Shown here in pieces: positions 1 through 5,494 of a stretch of DNA of 5,494 nucleotides. A program made the position numbers and the translations under genes. Under the pieces are notes generated by a model. That model did no database searches, was not told the origin of the DNA, and worked only from the letters and a program-made list of their open reading frames with translations. The stretch is from the NCBI GenBank assembly GCA_938003605.1, contig CALKYD010000146.1, positions 1 to 5,494 of the forward strand. The letters are read 5' to 3'. This DNA is from an uncultured Sulfolobales archaeon. GTDB taxonomy: Archaea > Thermoproteota > Thermoprotei_A > Sulfolobales > Desulfurococcaceae. Positions within the stretch are counted from its first letter, which is position 1. Each line of letters starts with the position of its first letter.

Positions 1-995
1 TTCCAATTTTTAGTCTCAATGGCCTCCTTATTGAATGGCTCCCACATGTACTTCATTATTAATCCATACAGTTTATTTCTCAGTTCTACGGGAAAGTATA
101 TGCTATTAAAGTTAAATGTTGGCGTAGCAATTTTGTAGTGCGGGAAGTTTACTCCAAACGTGCCACCGCTCTTTACCTTATCATCGTATCTATACTTCAC
201 GCCAGCCTTAATTACTTCCATCGGGTAGCTTGTTCCAACGTTCTTAGTGAACCAATCCATGATCCACTTGGATTCGCTTAGCTGTAAAGGCCTATCTTTA
301 CTTACGTCATATAATCCTCCGTAAATTATTGCAGCAACGTGGTGAGCTCTATAGAGCACACTGCCTGGACCTCCGCGTGCAGCAAGGTCTTCGCTACCTA
401 AGTCCATTTCGCCGCGGCGGAGCGTTATTGAAAATAATGCGCCTATGTTAGTGTACTTTGAAGCAGGTCCGACTAAAATGCTTCTGCCATCGTATTTACT
501 GTAGAAGTCTTTGTACTTCTCGCTCAAGTATTTTTGTAAGGCATACACTCCTTTGAAGTCTCCGTAACCCCTCCATATTTCCTCAAGCTCTCCATCACTT
601 ATTTCAGTGAATTCCACTTTGGGAACTCCATCACCTTCATCATATACTTTAATTATTAAAGGCGCTTCGCTATATCCGATGATCGATAGCGCATCCGCCT
701 TTAGTCTAAATTGATAGGCTGCTCCACCCATTGAAGCTACGTGGAGCCCCCTAGTCAGCGGGCTTCTAAAAACCGCTACTAATCTATGGACTCCGTAAAG
801 CTTTGTTCCAGCCAAGATTCCCCTGCCTATTATTAAAGCATTGAGGGGGCTGTAGAGTGGTTGACTATAGGTTTTCAACTCCCTTAAGTGTACCTCAATG
901 CCTAAATCAATGGCCCCCATGACTTCTGGAACTGCGTATTCCTTCACCCAACTAATCCTTTTACCTACGTCAATGAATAGAGCTCTATAGTTCAT
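1..995 (-). CDS. gor: Glyceraldehyde-3-phosphate:ferredoxin oxidoreductase (GAPOR), N-terminal half, cut by window edge
   Basis: Tungsten enzyme of the aldehyde ferredoxin oxidoreductase family. It oxidises glyceraldehyde-3-phosphate to 3-phosphoglycerate in the cytoplasm and reduces ferredoxin, replacing the GAPDH/PGK steps in archaeal glycolysis. I translated 331 residues from ATG at 995. GAPOR-like stretches are LDVGKR-type FIDVGKR (7-13), HRLVAVFRSPL (70-80), SMGGAAYQF (88-96), the pterin-binding-region segment LAARGGPGSVLYRAHHV (204-220), and MKYMWEPFNKE (314-324). These resemble Pyrococcus furiosus GAPOR, as I remember it, more than general AORs. The family is about 620-660 residues long, so roughly half is present. 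The iron-sulfur cysteines are expected just past residue 331, outside the window, so cofactor completeness cannot be judged. A GAGGT site 9 bases upstream and a TATA box support this start. Another AOR subfamily is possible but less likely. Confidence 0.87.
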   Translation of the reverse strand, partial: MNYRALFIDVGKRISWVKEYAVPEVMGAIDLGIEVHLRELKTYSQPLYSPLNALIIGRGILAGTKLYGVHRLVAVFRSPLTRGLHVASMGGAAYQFRLKADALSIIGYSEAPLIIKVYDEGDGVPKVEFTEISDGELEEIWRGYGDFKGVYALQKYLSEKYKDFYSKYDGRSILVGPASKYTNIGALFSITLRRGEMDLGSEDLAARGGPGSVLYRAHHVAAIIYGGLYDVSKDRPLQLSESKWIMDWFTKNVGTSYPMEVIKAGVKYRYDDKVKSGGTFGVNFPHYKIATPTFNFNSIYFPVELRNKLYGLIMKYMWEPFNKEAIETKNW

Positions 996-1004
996 ATGTG
1001 ACAA

Positions 1005-1010
1005 ACCTCT
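1005..1010 (-). promoter_or_regulatory. Shine-Dalgarno site of the GAPOR gene
   Basis: AGAGGT lies 9 bases before the ATG at 995 and pairs with the CCTCC-type 3' end of archaeal 16S rRNA. It is part of an 18-base stretch (1016 down to 999) that recurs with one mismatch in the leader of the plus-strand gene near 2395-2412. Confidence 0.7.
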
Positions 1011-1036
1011 TTCTAAATTAGCTGAATCGTTTCAAC

Positions 1037-1047
1037 AAATATAAAAA
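1037..1047 (-). promoter_or_regulatory. TATA box of the GAPOR gene
   Basis: Read on the minus strand this is TTTTTATATTT, preceded by AAAGG, which resembles a BRE (TFB-recognition) element. With the usual archaeal spacing of about 25 bases, transcription would start near 1016-1020, giving a leader of about 20-25 bases that contains the Shine-Dalgarno site. So GAPOR is probably transcribed on its own rather than only by read-through from the PRPP synthetase gene. Confidence 0.6.
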
Positions 1048-1210
1048 CCTTTAATAAAATTCCTGCCGTTATTCACATGAATATTGATGGATGTGTTTAA
1101 ACTATTCCCCGGCAGCATGGGCGAGTCGTAGGGTAAGCAGCATTTGTGCAACGTAAAGAGGGATCTCTATATGTAGATGCCATCCATGAAGCTGTGAAGC
1201 CATGCATACA
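1048..1210. other. Spacer between the PRPP synthetase and GAPOR genes, no gene recognised
   Basis: The 163 bases between the GAPOR TATA box and the PRPP synthetase stop codon contain no convincing coding region, tRNA, or box C/D pair. No clear T-run terminator is visible on the minus strand below the PRPP synthetase stop. Only very short open frames are present. Confidence 0.5.
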
Positions 1211-2119
1211 TTAGATACCTAAAATAGTGGTTAACTCACCGTGTATGATGGGAGCTACACTGACTTTACTTATGGGGCTTAGTATAGTGTTTGTCCCAAC
1301 TAAGTCTTTTAGTCCTAAGCGTAGAAGCTTACTGTATGCATTCCCTATGAGGAGTGGGTGTACTACTCCAACCATTATTTCCTTTGCTCCAAGTTCTTTA
1401 AGGACCTTTACGGCTTCTACTATGGTTCCACCAGTGCTTACTATGTCGTCGATTATAATGACGTTTTTCCCAAATACATTGACTTCTCCAGCTTCAATTG
1501 CTACTTTTTCAGCTGTATAGCGAGTCTTCCTCAATACAGCGTACTCAAGTCCGTTTAATTCATTACTCATAGTTTTCACCCATTGCTCAGCTTCTTCATC
1601 AGGGCCTATGATGGCCGTGTTCTCAATTTTGTGAGTTCTTTTAAAGTATTTTGCAAGCTCCCTTACTCCAGTTATGTTATGGAAGTTTGCGCCAAATAAG
1701 TTGCTTGGATTACCTACTCTATGTAGATGCATGTCTACAGTAATTAAGTGATCTACTTTAACTGCTTTAAACATTTTTGCAAGTGTGTAGATGCTTATAG
1801 CTTCACCTGGATTGAACCTAGTGTCTTGCCTAGCATAACTCATGTACGGTATTACAGCAATGACTTCCCTAGCGCCAAGATCTCTTAGTGCATCGATAGT
1901 TAAGATTGTTTCAAAAACTGCTTCATTAACGTTCTTCTGGAGGCTGTTAATGTAGATCACTACTCTATCATTAACATCTGTTAAAACTCTTACGTAAGTC
2001 TCTCCATCAGGAAACTTCCCGACTTCCAATGATCCTAGCTCAAATGAGCCAATGCTTGAAAGCTCTATTGCTAAATGCTCTCCATTTAAGCCTCCTAAAA
2101 CAAGGGGTTTTTCATTCAT
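1211..2119 (-). CDS. prs: Ribose-phosphate pyrophosphokinase (PRPP synthetase), archaeal type
   Basis: Cytoplasmic enzyme that transfers pyrophosphate from ATP to ribose-5-phosphate, making PRPP for purine, pyrimidine, histidine and NAD synthesis. The 302-residue protein is full length for the family (about 285-320). It has tandem phosphoribosyltransferase-fold halves with FPDGE (36-40), YARQD (95-99, ATP site), DMHLHR (129-134, metal-binding histidines), GPDEEA (172-177), KTRY (198-201, in the catalytic flexible loop region) and the ribose-5-phosphate/PRPP loop DDIVSTGGT (224-232). All expected motifs are intact, so it should be active. The ATG at 2119 is supported by AAGGTGG 7 bases upstream and a TATA box 43 bases upstream. 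It shares a strand with GAPOR but the 215-base gap and the separate GAPOR promoter argue against a strict operon. It is divergent from the nuclease-kinase-UbiD operon. Confidence 0.97.
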   Translation of the reverse strand: MNEKPLVLGGLNGEHLAIELSSIGSFELGSLEVGKFPDGETYVRVLTDVNDRVVIYINSLQKNVNEAVFETILTIDALRDLGAREVIAVIPYMSYARQDTRFNPGEAISIYTLAKMFKAVKVDHLITVDMHLHRVGNPSNLFGANFHNITGVRELAKYFKRTHKIENTAIIGPDEEAEQWVKTMSNELNGLEYAVLRKTRYTAEKVAIEAGEVNVFGKNVIIIDDIVSTGGTIVEAVKVLKELGAKEIMVGVVHPLLIGNAYSKLLRLGLKDLVGTNTILSPISKVSVAPIIHGELTTILGI

Positions 2120-2126
2120 TTGAAAA

Positions 2127-2133
2127 CCACCTT
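2127..2133 (-). promoter_or_regulatory. Strong Shine-Dalgarno site of prs
   Basis: AAGGTGG on the minus strand, 7 bases before the ATG at 2119. It is the best ribosome binding site in the window and fixes the prs start. Confidence 0.75.
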
Positions 2134-2162
2134 CTTAGGAAACTCATTTAGGGCAGCGCAGG

Positions 2163-2171
2163 ATATTTAAG
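2163..2171 (-). promoter_or_regulatory. TATA box of prs
   Basis: CTTAAATAT on the minus strand. With the usual spacing, transcription would begin near 2140, leaving a leader of about 20 bases with the Shine-Dalgarno site in it. The octamer CTTAAATA is the same as in the divergent plus-strand promoter at 2327. Confidence 0.6.
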
Positions 2172-2197
2172 TCTATGCATTGCGAGGAAGAGTGTTA

Positions 2198-2300
2198 TGA
2201 GTAGCTATTGATTGCAGCAAGTCTTAGTTCTCCTAATAACGTACCTGCACGTGCTTACAAACGATCCCTGTAATGCTGGCAGCAAGTGGCTTGAGTAGCT
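2198..2300. repeat. Two 9-base words, each repeated, in swapped order
   Basis: TGAGTAGCT occurs at 2198-2206 and 2292-2300. GCAGCAAGT occurs at 2214-2222 and 2279-2287. In the left cluster the first word precedes the second with 7 bases between; in the right cluster the order is reversed with 4 bases between. The right cluster also contains GAGTAGCTGCTC (2293-2304), a palindrome at 10 of 12 positions. Both clusters lie between the two promoters, so they are candidate regulator-binding sites; this is inferred from position only. Confidence 0.4.
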
Positions 2301-2307
2301 GCTCCAC

Positions 2308-2361
2308 TACTTTAAGGGGGCCCGCTCTTAAATACAAGGTTTAGAGAAACGTACTTTAAGG
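2308..2361 (+). repeat. TACTTTAAGG direct repeat flanking the plus-strand TATA box
   Basis: The 10-base word TACTTTAAGG occurs exactly at 2308-2317 and 2352-2361, 44 bases apart. Both copies are followed within about 12 bases by a G/C block ending in GCTCT. The TATA box at 2327-2335 lies between them and the second copy covers the predicted transcription start, so an operator pair or a small local duplication is possible. Confidence 0.5.
2327..2335 (+). promoter_or_regulatory. TATA box of the nuclease-kinase-UbiD operon
   Basis: CTTAAATAC matches the core of the prs box on the other strand. Transcription would begin near 2357. That gives a leader of about 21 bases to an ATG at 2378, about 55 to an ATT at 2412, or about 79 to the TTG at 2436. 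The other two promoters in the window have leaders of about 20-25 bases. Confidence 0.55.
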
Positions 2362-2400
2362 CGCGGGAGCTCTGTAAATGGCGGTGTACTGAAATTAGAA

Positions 2401-2406
2401 AGAGGT
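2401..2406 (+). promoter_or_regulatory. Shine-Dalgarno-like AGAGGT upstream of the nuclease-like gene
   Basis: AGAGGT sits 5 bases before an in-frame ATT (2412) and 11 before an in-frame ATA (2418), but 29 bases before the TTG at 2436, too far to serve it. The surrounding 18 bases match the GAPOR ribosome-binding region at 17 positions. It argues that translation begins upstream of 2436. Confidence 0.4.
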
Positions 2407-2435
2407 TAGTCATTGCAATAACTGAGCCAAGACAC

Positions 2436-3044
2436 TTGGCTGAAGTAATCAATACTCTTAACTACAGGGGGTTGGAATACGTTATCCCTAAAGACTTCAC
2501 AAAGGTTTCTTTTAGTGAAAACGACATTGTTTACACAGACCTGCTTGAGTTAGCGAAGCTAAGTACTCCTGCACGCATCATATTGCTTAATGAATCAAAC
2601 CCCACTAGATCTTTGGAGGAAGCAGTGTTAGCTTCTAAAGGCTTAAGCAGGTATAGGGAAGTAGCTGTAGGCATAGACCCAGGGAAGCTCTTCACAGCAG
2701 CCGTAGTCGCTGATGGAGAGCTAGCTTCTTGGCTTAGAACTGATAGTTTAAGAGAGTTAATAGATTACGTCAATAAAGTAATTGACTCCACTCCCTCCAT
2801 GAGTTATCGAATTAGGGTCGGGTGCAACTCCTCAGGGCTCGGGATAGCTAGAGCACTAAAGGACTCCGTTAAGTCAAGAGCTGTAGTAGAGTTAGTTAGT
2901 GAAAAACACAGCAGCCCCAGCTTAATGCGTAGAAACCCATTCGTATCTAGAGTAGTGTCTAAAGTAAGGACTTCTAGGAGAAAAGACCTTTATGCCGCTG
3001 TAAGCATAGCTTTGAGGAGCGGCCAAGTGATTGAAAATGGTTAA
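2436..3044 (+). CDS. Putative RNase H/RuvC-fold nuclease, function unknown
   Basis: I do not recognise a named family. The canonical frame from TTG at 2436 gives 202 residues. Residues 1-60 look like a small alpha/beta domain. From about 76 there is an RNase H-like pattern: VGIDPG (78-83, with D81) at the end of a first strand followed by a hairpin (FTAAVVADGELASW), a middle strand ending in VELVSE (151-156, E152 or E156), and a final helix RKDLYAAVSIAL (182-193, D184). D-E-D at these places is the usual metal-binding arrangement of RuvC/YqgF-type nucleases, and the basic stretch before D184 could contact nucleic acid. The frame is open upstream to 2316 and VIAITEPRH just before the TTG reads like the missing first strand, so the true start is probably upstream. 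First gene of an operon; its end overlaps the polynucleotide kinase gene. Nuclease activity is inferred from the fold only. Confidence 0.75.
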   Translation: MAEVINTLNYRGLEYVIPKDFTKVSFSENDIVYTDLLELAKLSTPARIILLNESNPTRSLEEAVLASKGLSRYREVAVGIDPGKLFTAAVVADGELASWLRTDSLRELIDYVNKVIDSTPSMSYRIRVGCNSSGLGIARALKDSVKSRAVVELVSEKHSSPSLMRRNPFVSRVVSKVRTSRRKDLYAAVSIALRSGQVIENG

Positions 3045-4284
3045 GGTAGTTCTCAGCGAAAGTAAGGCGATCCATGTATATGGATCAGCATTGATAGAAG
3101 TAATAAAGGGATCTATAAGTATTTACGGCAGAAGAGTTAAAGCTTTTGAAAGAGTGCTCCTATATAAATACCGCAGTTATCCGCTAATAGCCTTAGAGGA
3201 ATCGGTAGTTAACATAGTCATGCCTGAGGAATCATATATCAAGGAAGTCAAGGACCAAGCAATATATGAATGGATGTCTGCAGTCGATGAAATAATTGAT
3301 GGAGCGCATAAAACTGTAGTAGTAATTGGAGGCGTAGATAGTGGAAAATCTTCTTTTACAACGCTTCTATCCAATAGACTCATTGAGGAGGGCTTTAGAA
3401 CAGCCGTAATAGACTCCGATATAGGTCAAGCAGACATAGGGCCCCCGGGATTTATATCGCTTGGAATTCCAGATAAACAAGTCATATGGCTTAGGGAGCT
3501 GAAGCCAGTATTAATGAAGTTCATAGGTGACATTAGGCCTCAGTACTGCGTTGATAAAGTAGTGCGTGAAGTCGTAAACCTAAAGAACTTAGCACTACAG
3601 GAGCTAAAGGTGTCAGCAGTGCTAGTGGACACTGATGGATGGATCTCCGATCCACGCGCCATAGCCTACAAATATAAGTTAATTGAGGCCGTGGAGCCTA
3701 CGGCACTAGTAGTGCTTGGCACAGATCTTAAGGGCTTATTCAAGCACTTTGAGAGAGAGGGAGTGAGGGTATTCGAGCTTCCATCCCCGCCTCACGCTAA
3801 GCAAAGGGATAGGGATGAGAGGAGGAGGCTTAGGAGCGAGAGATACTCTTCATTCCTTAAGGAAGCCCCCTTGAGGAAGTATAGGCTGAGTGAAGTAGTA
3901 ATTGATGGCCTCCAAGTACTTCAGGGAATACATGTTGATCTATCGAAGATCCTTATTGAAGCAGGCGTCAACGCTGTTCACGCCTCTGTAAACGGTGATA
4001 CACTCAACATAGTTGTTCAGCAAAGCATTAGTGAAGCAGAAGTGGATAAAGTTAAGAAACTGTTTGGAGTCAGCAATGTTAGAGTTTACTACTTAGGCTT
4101 TGAGAAAGGCCTTTACGTAGCCTTAACTGACGATAGGGGAGCCGATCATCCGGGCTTAGTCGATGAAATAGACTTCTTGAATAAAGCTATTGCTATTTAC
4201 ACTTACTTTGAGGGAAGGCCTAAAGCAATAAAGTTCTCTAAAATAAAGCTCTCCAAAGAATACTTCGATCAATTAGTTGAGTGA
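3037..4284 (+). CDS. Clp1/Grc3-like polynucleotide 5'-hydroxyl kinase
   Basis: Predicted ATP-dependent kinase that phosphorylates 5'-OH ends of RNA or DNA; archaeal relatives act on both. From ATG 3037 it is 415 residues. About 85 N-terminal residues form a beta-rich domain, followed by the P-loop kinase core: Walker A GGVDSGKSS (98-106, K104), Walker B region DSDIGQADIGPPG (126-138), FIGDIRPQ (162-169), DTDGW (198-202), and an arginine-rich lid (about 255-271, repeated R/E/D). Residues from about 290 form a separate C-terminal domain. All expected core motifs are present. A TTG at 3031 would add two residues; I prefer the ATG, which has AAGTGATT just upstream. It overlaps the preceding gene by 8 bases and is 6 bases from the UbiD gene, indicating co-transcription and coupled translation. 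In archaea such kinases may act on tRNA splicing or other 5'-OH ends; the substrate here is unknown. Confidence 0.92.
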   Translation: MVKVVLSESKAIHVYGSALIEVIKGSISIYGRRVKAFERVLLYKYRSYPLIALEESVVNIVMPEESYIKEVKDQAIYEWMSAVDEIIDGAHKTVVVIGGVDSGKSSFTTLLSNRLIEEGFRTAVIDSDIGQADIGPPGFISLGIPDKQVIWLRELKPVLMKFIGDIRPQYCVDKVVREVVNLKNLALQELKVSAVLVDTDGWISDPRAIAYKYKLIEAVEPTALVVLGTDLKGLFKHFEREGVRVFELPSPPHAKQRDRDERRRLRSERYSSFLKEAPLRKYRLSEVVIDGLQVLQGIHVDLSKILIEAGVNAVHASVNGDTLNIVVQQSISEAEVDKVKKLFGVSNVRVYYLGFEKGLYVALTDDRGADHPGLVDEIDFLNKAIAIYTYFEGRPKAIKFSKIKLSKEYFDQLVE

Positions 4285-4290
4285 GCGGAC

Positions 4291-5494
4291 ATGGATTGCT
4301 CAGACTACTTTAGAACTCTTGCCTCACTAAGGGATTTTAGTGAAATACCTGGAGACTACGAGATCACTAGGCTGGCTCATAGAGTTAGGGAACCGTTTAA
4401 AGCAAGAATTCGGGGGGCAAGGCTTGGAGTATACAGTAATTTAATTAACTCAAGGGGATCCCTCTATAAGTACATGGGTGTCGCAGGAGATTGTGAAGCT
4501 TATGGAAAGCTTGTTAACGCTATTCAAAGCCCCTTAAAGCCTTCATTCAAGGATTTCGGCAATTTCTTCACTGAAGTAGGAGTAGATCTAATGGATTTAC
4601 CTTTCATAAAGTACTATAGAGAGGATGGAGGCAATTACTTGACTGGCAGCATACTCATATCGTGTATAGACGACGTATGTAATGCATCGTTCCATAGAGT
4701 CATGAGGATCGACGGCTCTAGAGCTGCTGTCAGAATAGTTCCAAGGCATCTATATAGAATATACATGGGTTACCGTGAGAGAGGAGAAGATGCTCCAGCT
4801 GCAGTAGTACTTGGATCGCATCCATTGGTTGAACTAGCTTCAGCCGCTAGCCCTCCATATGGAGTGTATGAAATGTGGGTTGCCAACAAGCTTCTAGAGG
4901 GGTGCCTTGAATTAACTCATACACCAATTCATGGATTGCCCGTGCCCAGCTGCGCTACCGTAGTGCTTGAAGGAGTTATCACAGGTGAACTGCATGAGGA
5001 GGGCCCATTCGTAGACATACTTAGAATACCTGATCGAGTTAGAACACAGCCTGTATTCAAGCTTGAGAAAGTATACGTTAACGCTAGCTTAGAGGATCCA
5101 TTAATTCACGCAATAGTCCCGGGGCTTGAGGAACACGTGCTACTAATGGGCTTCCCAAGGGAGGCAAGCATATGGGATTCCATTAGAAGAGTCCACAGCG
5201 ACGTTCGCTCAATAAGGCTTACACGAGGGAGCGGTGGCTGGCTTCACGCCGTTATATCAATTAAGAAGATCAGTGAAGGAGATGCAAAGAACGTAATAAT
5301 GGCTGCATTCGCAGGACATCCGAGCTTAAAGCACGTAGTTGTAGTTGATGAAGACATAGATGTAGACGATCCATACAGTGTTGAATGGGCTATAGCCACT
5401 AGGTTTCAGGCTTCAAAAGGGCTCGTCGTGATCGAAGGATCTAGGGGGAGCACTATGGATCCAAGCAGCGTAGATGGCTTAACCGATAAAGTAG
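4291..5494 (+). CDS. ubiD: UbiD-family prenylated-FMN decarboxylase, likely anhydromevalonate phosphate decarboxylase; C-terminus cut by window edge
   Basis: I translated 401 residues from ATG 4291 with no stop before the edge. UbiD-family stretches are GGNYLTGSILIS (113-124), NASFHR...R in 131-147, IVPRH (149-153), GSHPLVELASAASPPYG (175-191), ELTHTPIHGLPVP (207-219), LEGVITGELHEEGPFVD (226-242, with candidate acid residues E227, E236, E237), and DEDIDVDDPYSVEWAIATR (353-371). Archaeal members are about 415-440 residues, so some 20-40 residues are missing. The archaeal mevalonate pathway, known from Aeropyrum, uses such an enzyme with prenylated FMN to decarboxylate trans-anhydromevalonate phosphate to isopentenyl phosphate; I infer that role from organism type and the short archaeal-length protein. 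Ubiquinone synthesis is unlikely despite the symbol. No UbiX flavin prenyltransferase is in the window. It follows the kinase by 6 bases with a weak Shine-Dalgarno site, so it probably depends on coupled translation. Confidence 0.92.
   Translation, partial: MDCSDYFRTLASLRDFSEIPGDYEITRLAHRVREPFKARIRGARLGVYSNLINSRGSLYKYMGVAGDCEAYGKLVNAIQSPLKPSFKDFGNFFTEVGVDLMDLPFIKYYREDGGNYLTGSILISCIDDVCNASFHRVMRIDGSRAAVRIVPRHLYRIYMGYRERGEDAPAAVVLGSHPLVELASAASPPYGVYEMWVANKLLEGCLELTHTPIHGLPVPSCATVVLEGVITGELHEEGPFVDILRIPDRVRTQPVFKLEKVYVNASLEDPLIHAIVPGLEEHVLLMGFPREASIWDSIRRVHSDVRSIRLTRGSGGWLHAVISIKKISEGDAKNVIMAAFAGHPSLKHVVVVDEDIDVDDPYSVEWAIATRFQASKGLVVIEGSRGSTMDPSSVDGLTDKV

Larger units (their letters stand above)
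2120..2411. other. Divergent intergenic regulatory region between prs and the nuclease-kinase-UbiD operon
   Basis: About 290 bases (316 if the TTG at 2436 is taken as the next start) with no supported gene. It holds the two back-to-back TATA boxes, three pairs of exact 9-10 base repeats and an imperfect palindrome, which are listed separately. I saw no tRNA, no box C/D RNA and no CRISPR-like spacing. The reading frame of the downstream nuclease-like gene is open from 2316, so the right end of this region may be partly coding. Confidence 0.6.

Noticed and set aside
346..988. Two perfect 12-base palindromes, GCTCTATAGAGC (346-357) and ATAGAGCTCTAT (977-988), sharing an 11-base word
   Set aside because: Both fall in GAPOR coding sequence where the same residues Tyr-Arg-Ala use the same codons, so coding explains them. 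The one near the start codon could affect mRNA structure but nothing shows it.
1097..1207. 36-codon minus-strand open frame starting 3 bases below the prs stop
   Set aside because: It is short and has an odd composition with several cysteines and prolines. It lacks a Shine-Dalgarno site of its own and I see no recognisable motif.
1081..1210. Possible box C/D small RNA beginning at the TTGATGGA-like word near 1084
   Set aside because: No CUGA D box or C'/D' pair lies at a suitable distance on either strand.
1140..1210. Terminator for prs
   Set aside because: No T-run and no stable hairpin is visible on the minus strand below the stop codon.
1227..1558. Two plus-strand open frames inside prs
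   Set aside because: They lie antisense to a fully supported PRPP synthetase and their translations look like low-complexity shadows with no motif.
3177..3383. 68-codon minus-strand open frame inside the kinase gene
   Set aside because: It is antisense to the N-terminal and Walker A region of a well-supported gene and shows no features of its own.

Overview
The window looks like a hyperthermophilic archaeon of crenarchaeal (Thermoproteota) type. It has a tungsten-type glyceraldehyde-3-phosphate:ferredoxin oxidoreductase, an archaeal-class PRPP synthetase, a Clp1/Grc3-like polynucleotide kinase and a UbiD-family decarboxylase of the kind used in the archaeal mevalonate pathway. The promoters have archaeal TATA boxes (CTTAAATA, TTTTTATA) followed by GAGGT/GGTGG Shine-Dalgarno sites, and arginine and isoleucine are mostly encoded by AGA/AGG and ATA. 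The genus cannot be fixed from the sequence alone.

Layout. The left part is on the minus strand. Positions 1-995 hold the N-terminal half of GAPOR, cut by the window edge, with its own TATA box and Shine-Dalgarno site. After a 215-base spacer comes a complete PRPP synthetase (1211-2119), also with its own promoter. A gap of about 290-316 bases (2120 to 2411/2435) is a divergent regulatory region. It has back-to-back CTTAAATA boxes and an unusual set of short exact repeats. The right part is a tight plus-strand operon: an RNase H/RuvC-fold putative nuclease (annotated from 2436, probably starting further upstream), a Clp1/Grc3-like 5'-hydroxyl polynucleotide kinase (3037-4284, overlapping its neighbour by 8 bases), and a UbiD-family decarboxylase (4291 to the right edge, C-terminus missing).

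How the genes fit together. GAPOR is a catabolic glycolytic enzyme, PRPP synthetase feeds nucleotide and histidine synthesis, and the UbiD protein probably makes an isoprenoid precursor. The nuclease-like protein and the kinase are translationally overlapped and are the part most likely to form a little-described nucleic-acid processing pair. The most interesting points are the unresolved start of the nuclease-like gene (coding appears to continue upstream of the first canonical start codon), a 17/18 match between its leader and the GAPOR leader, and the repeats around its TATA box.
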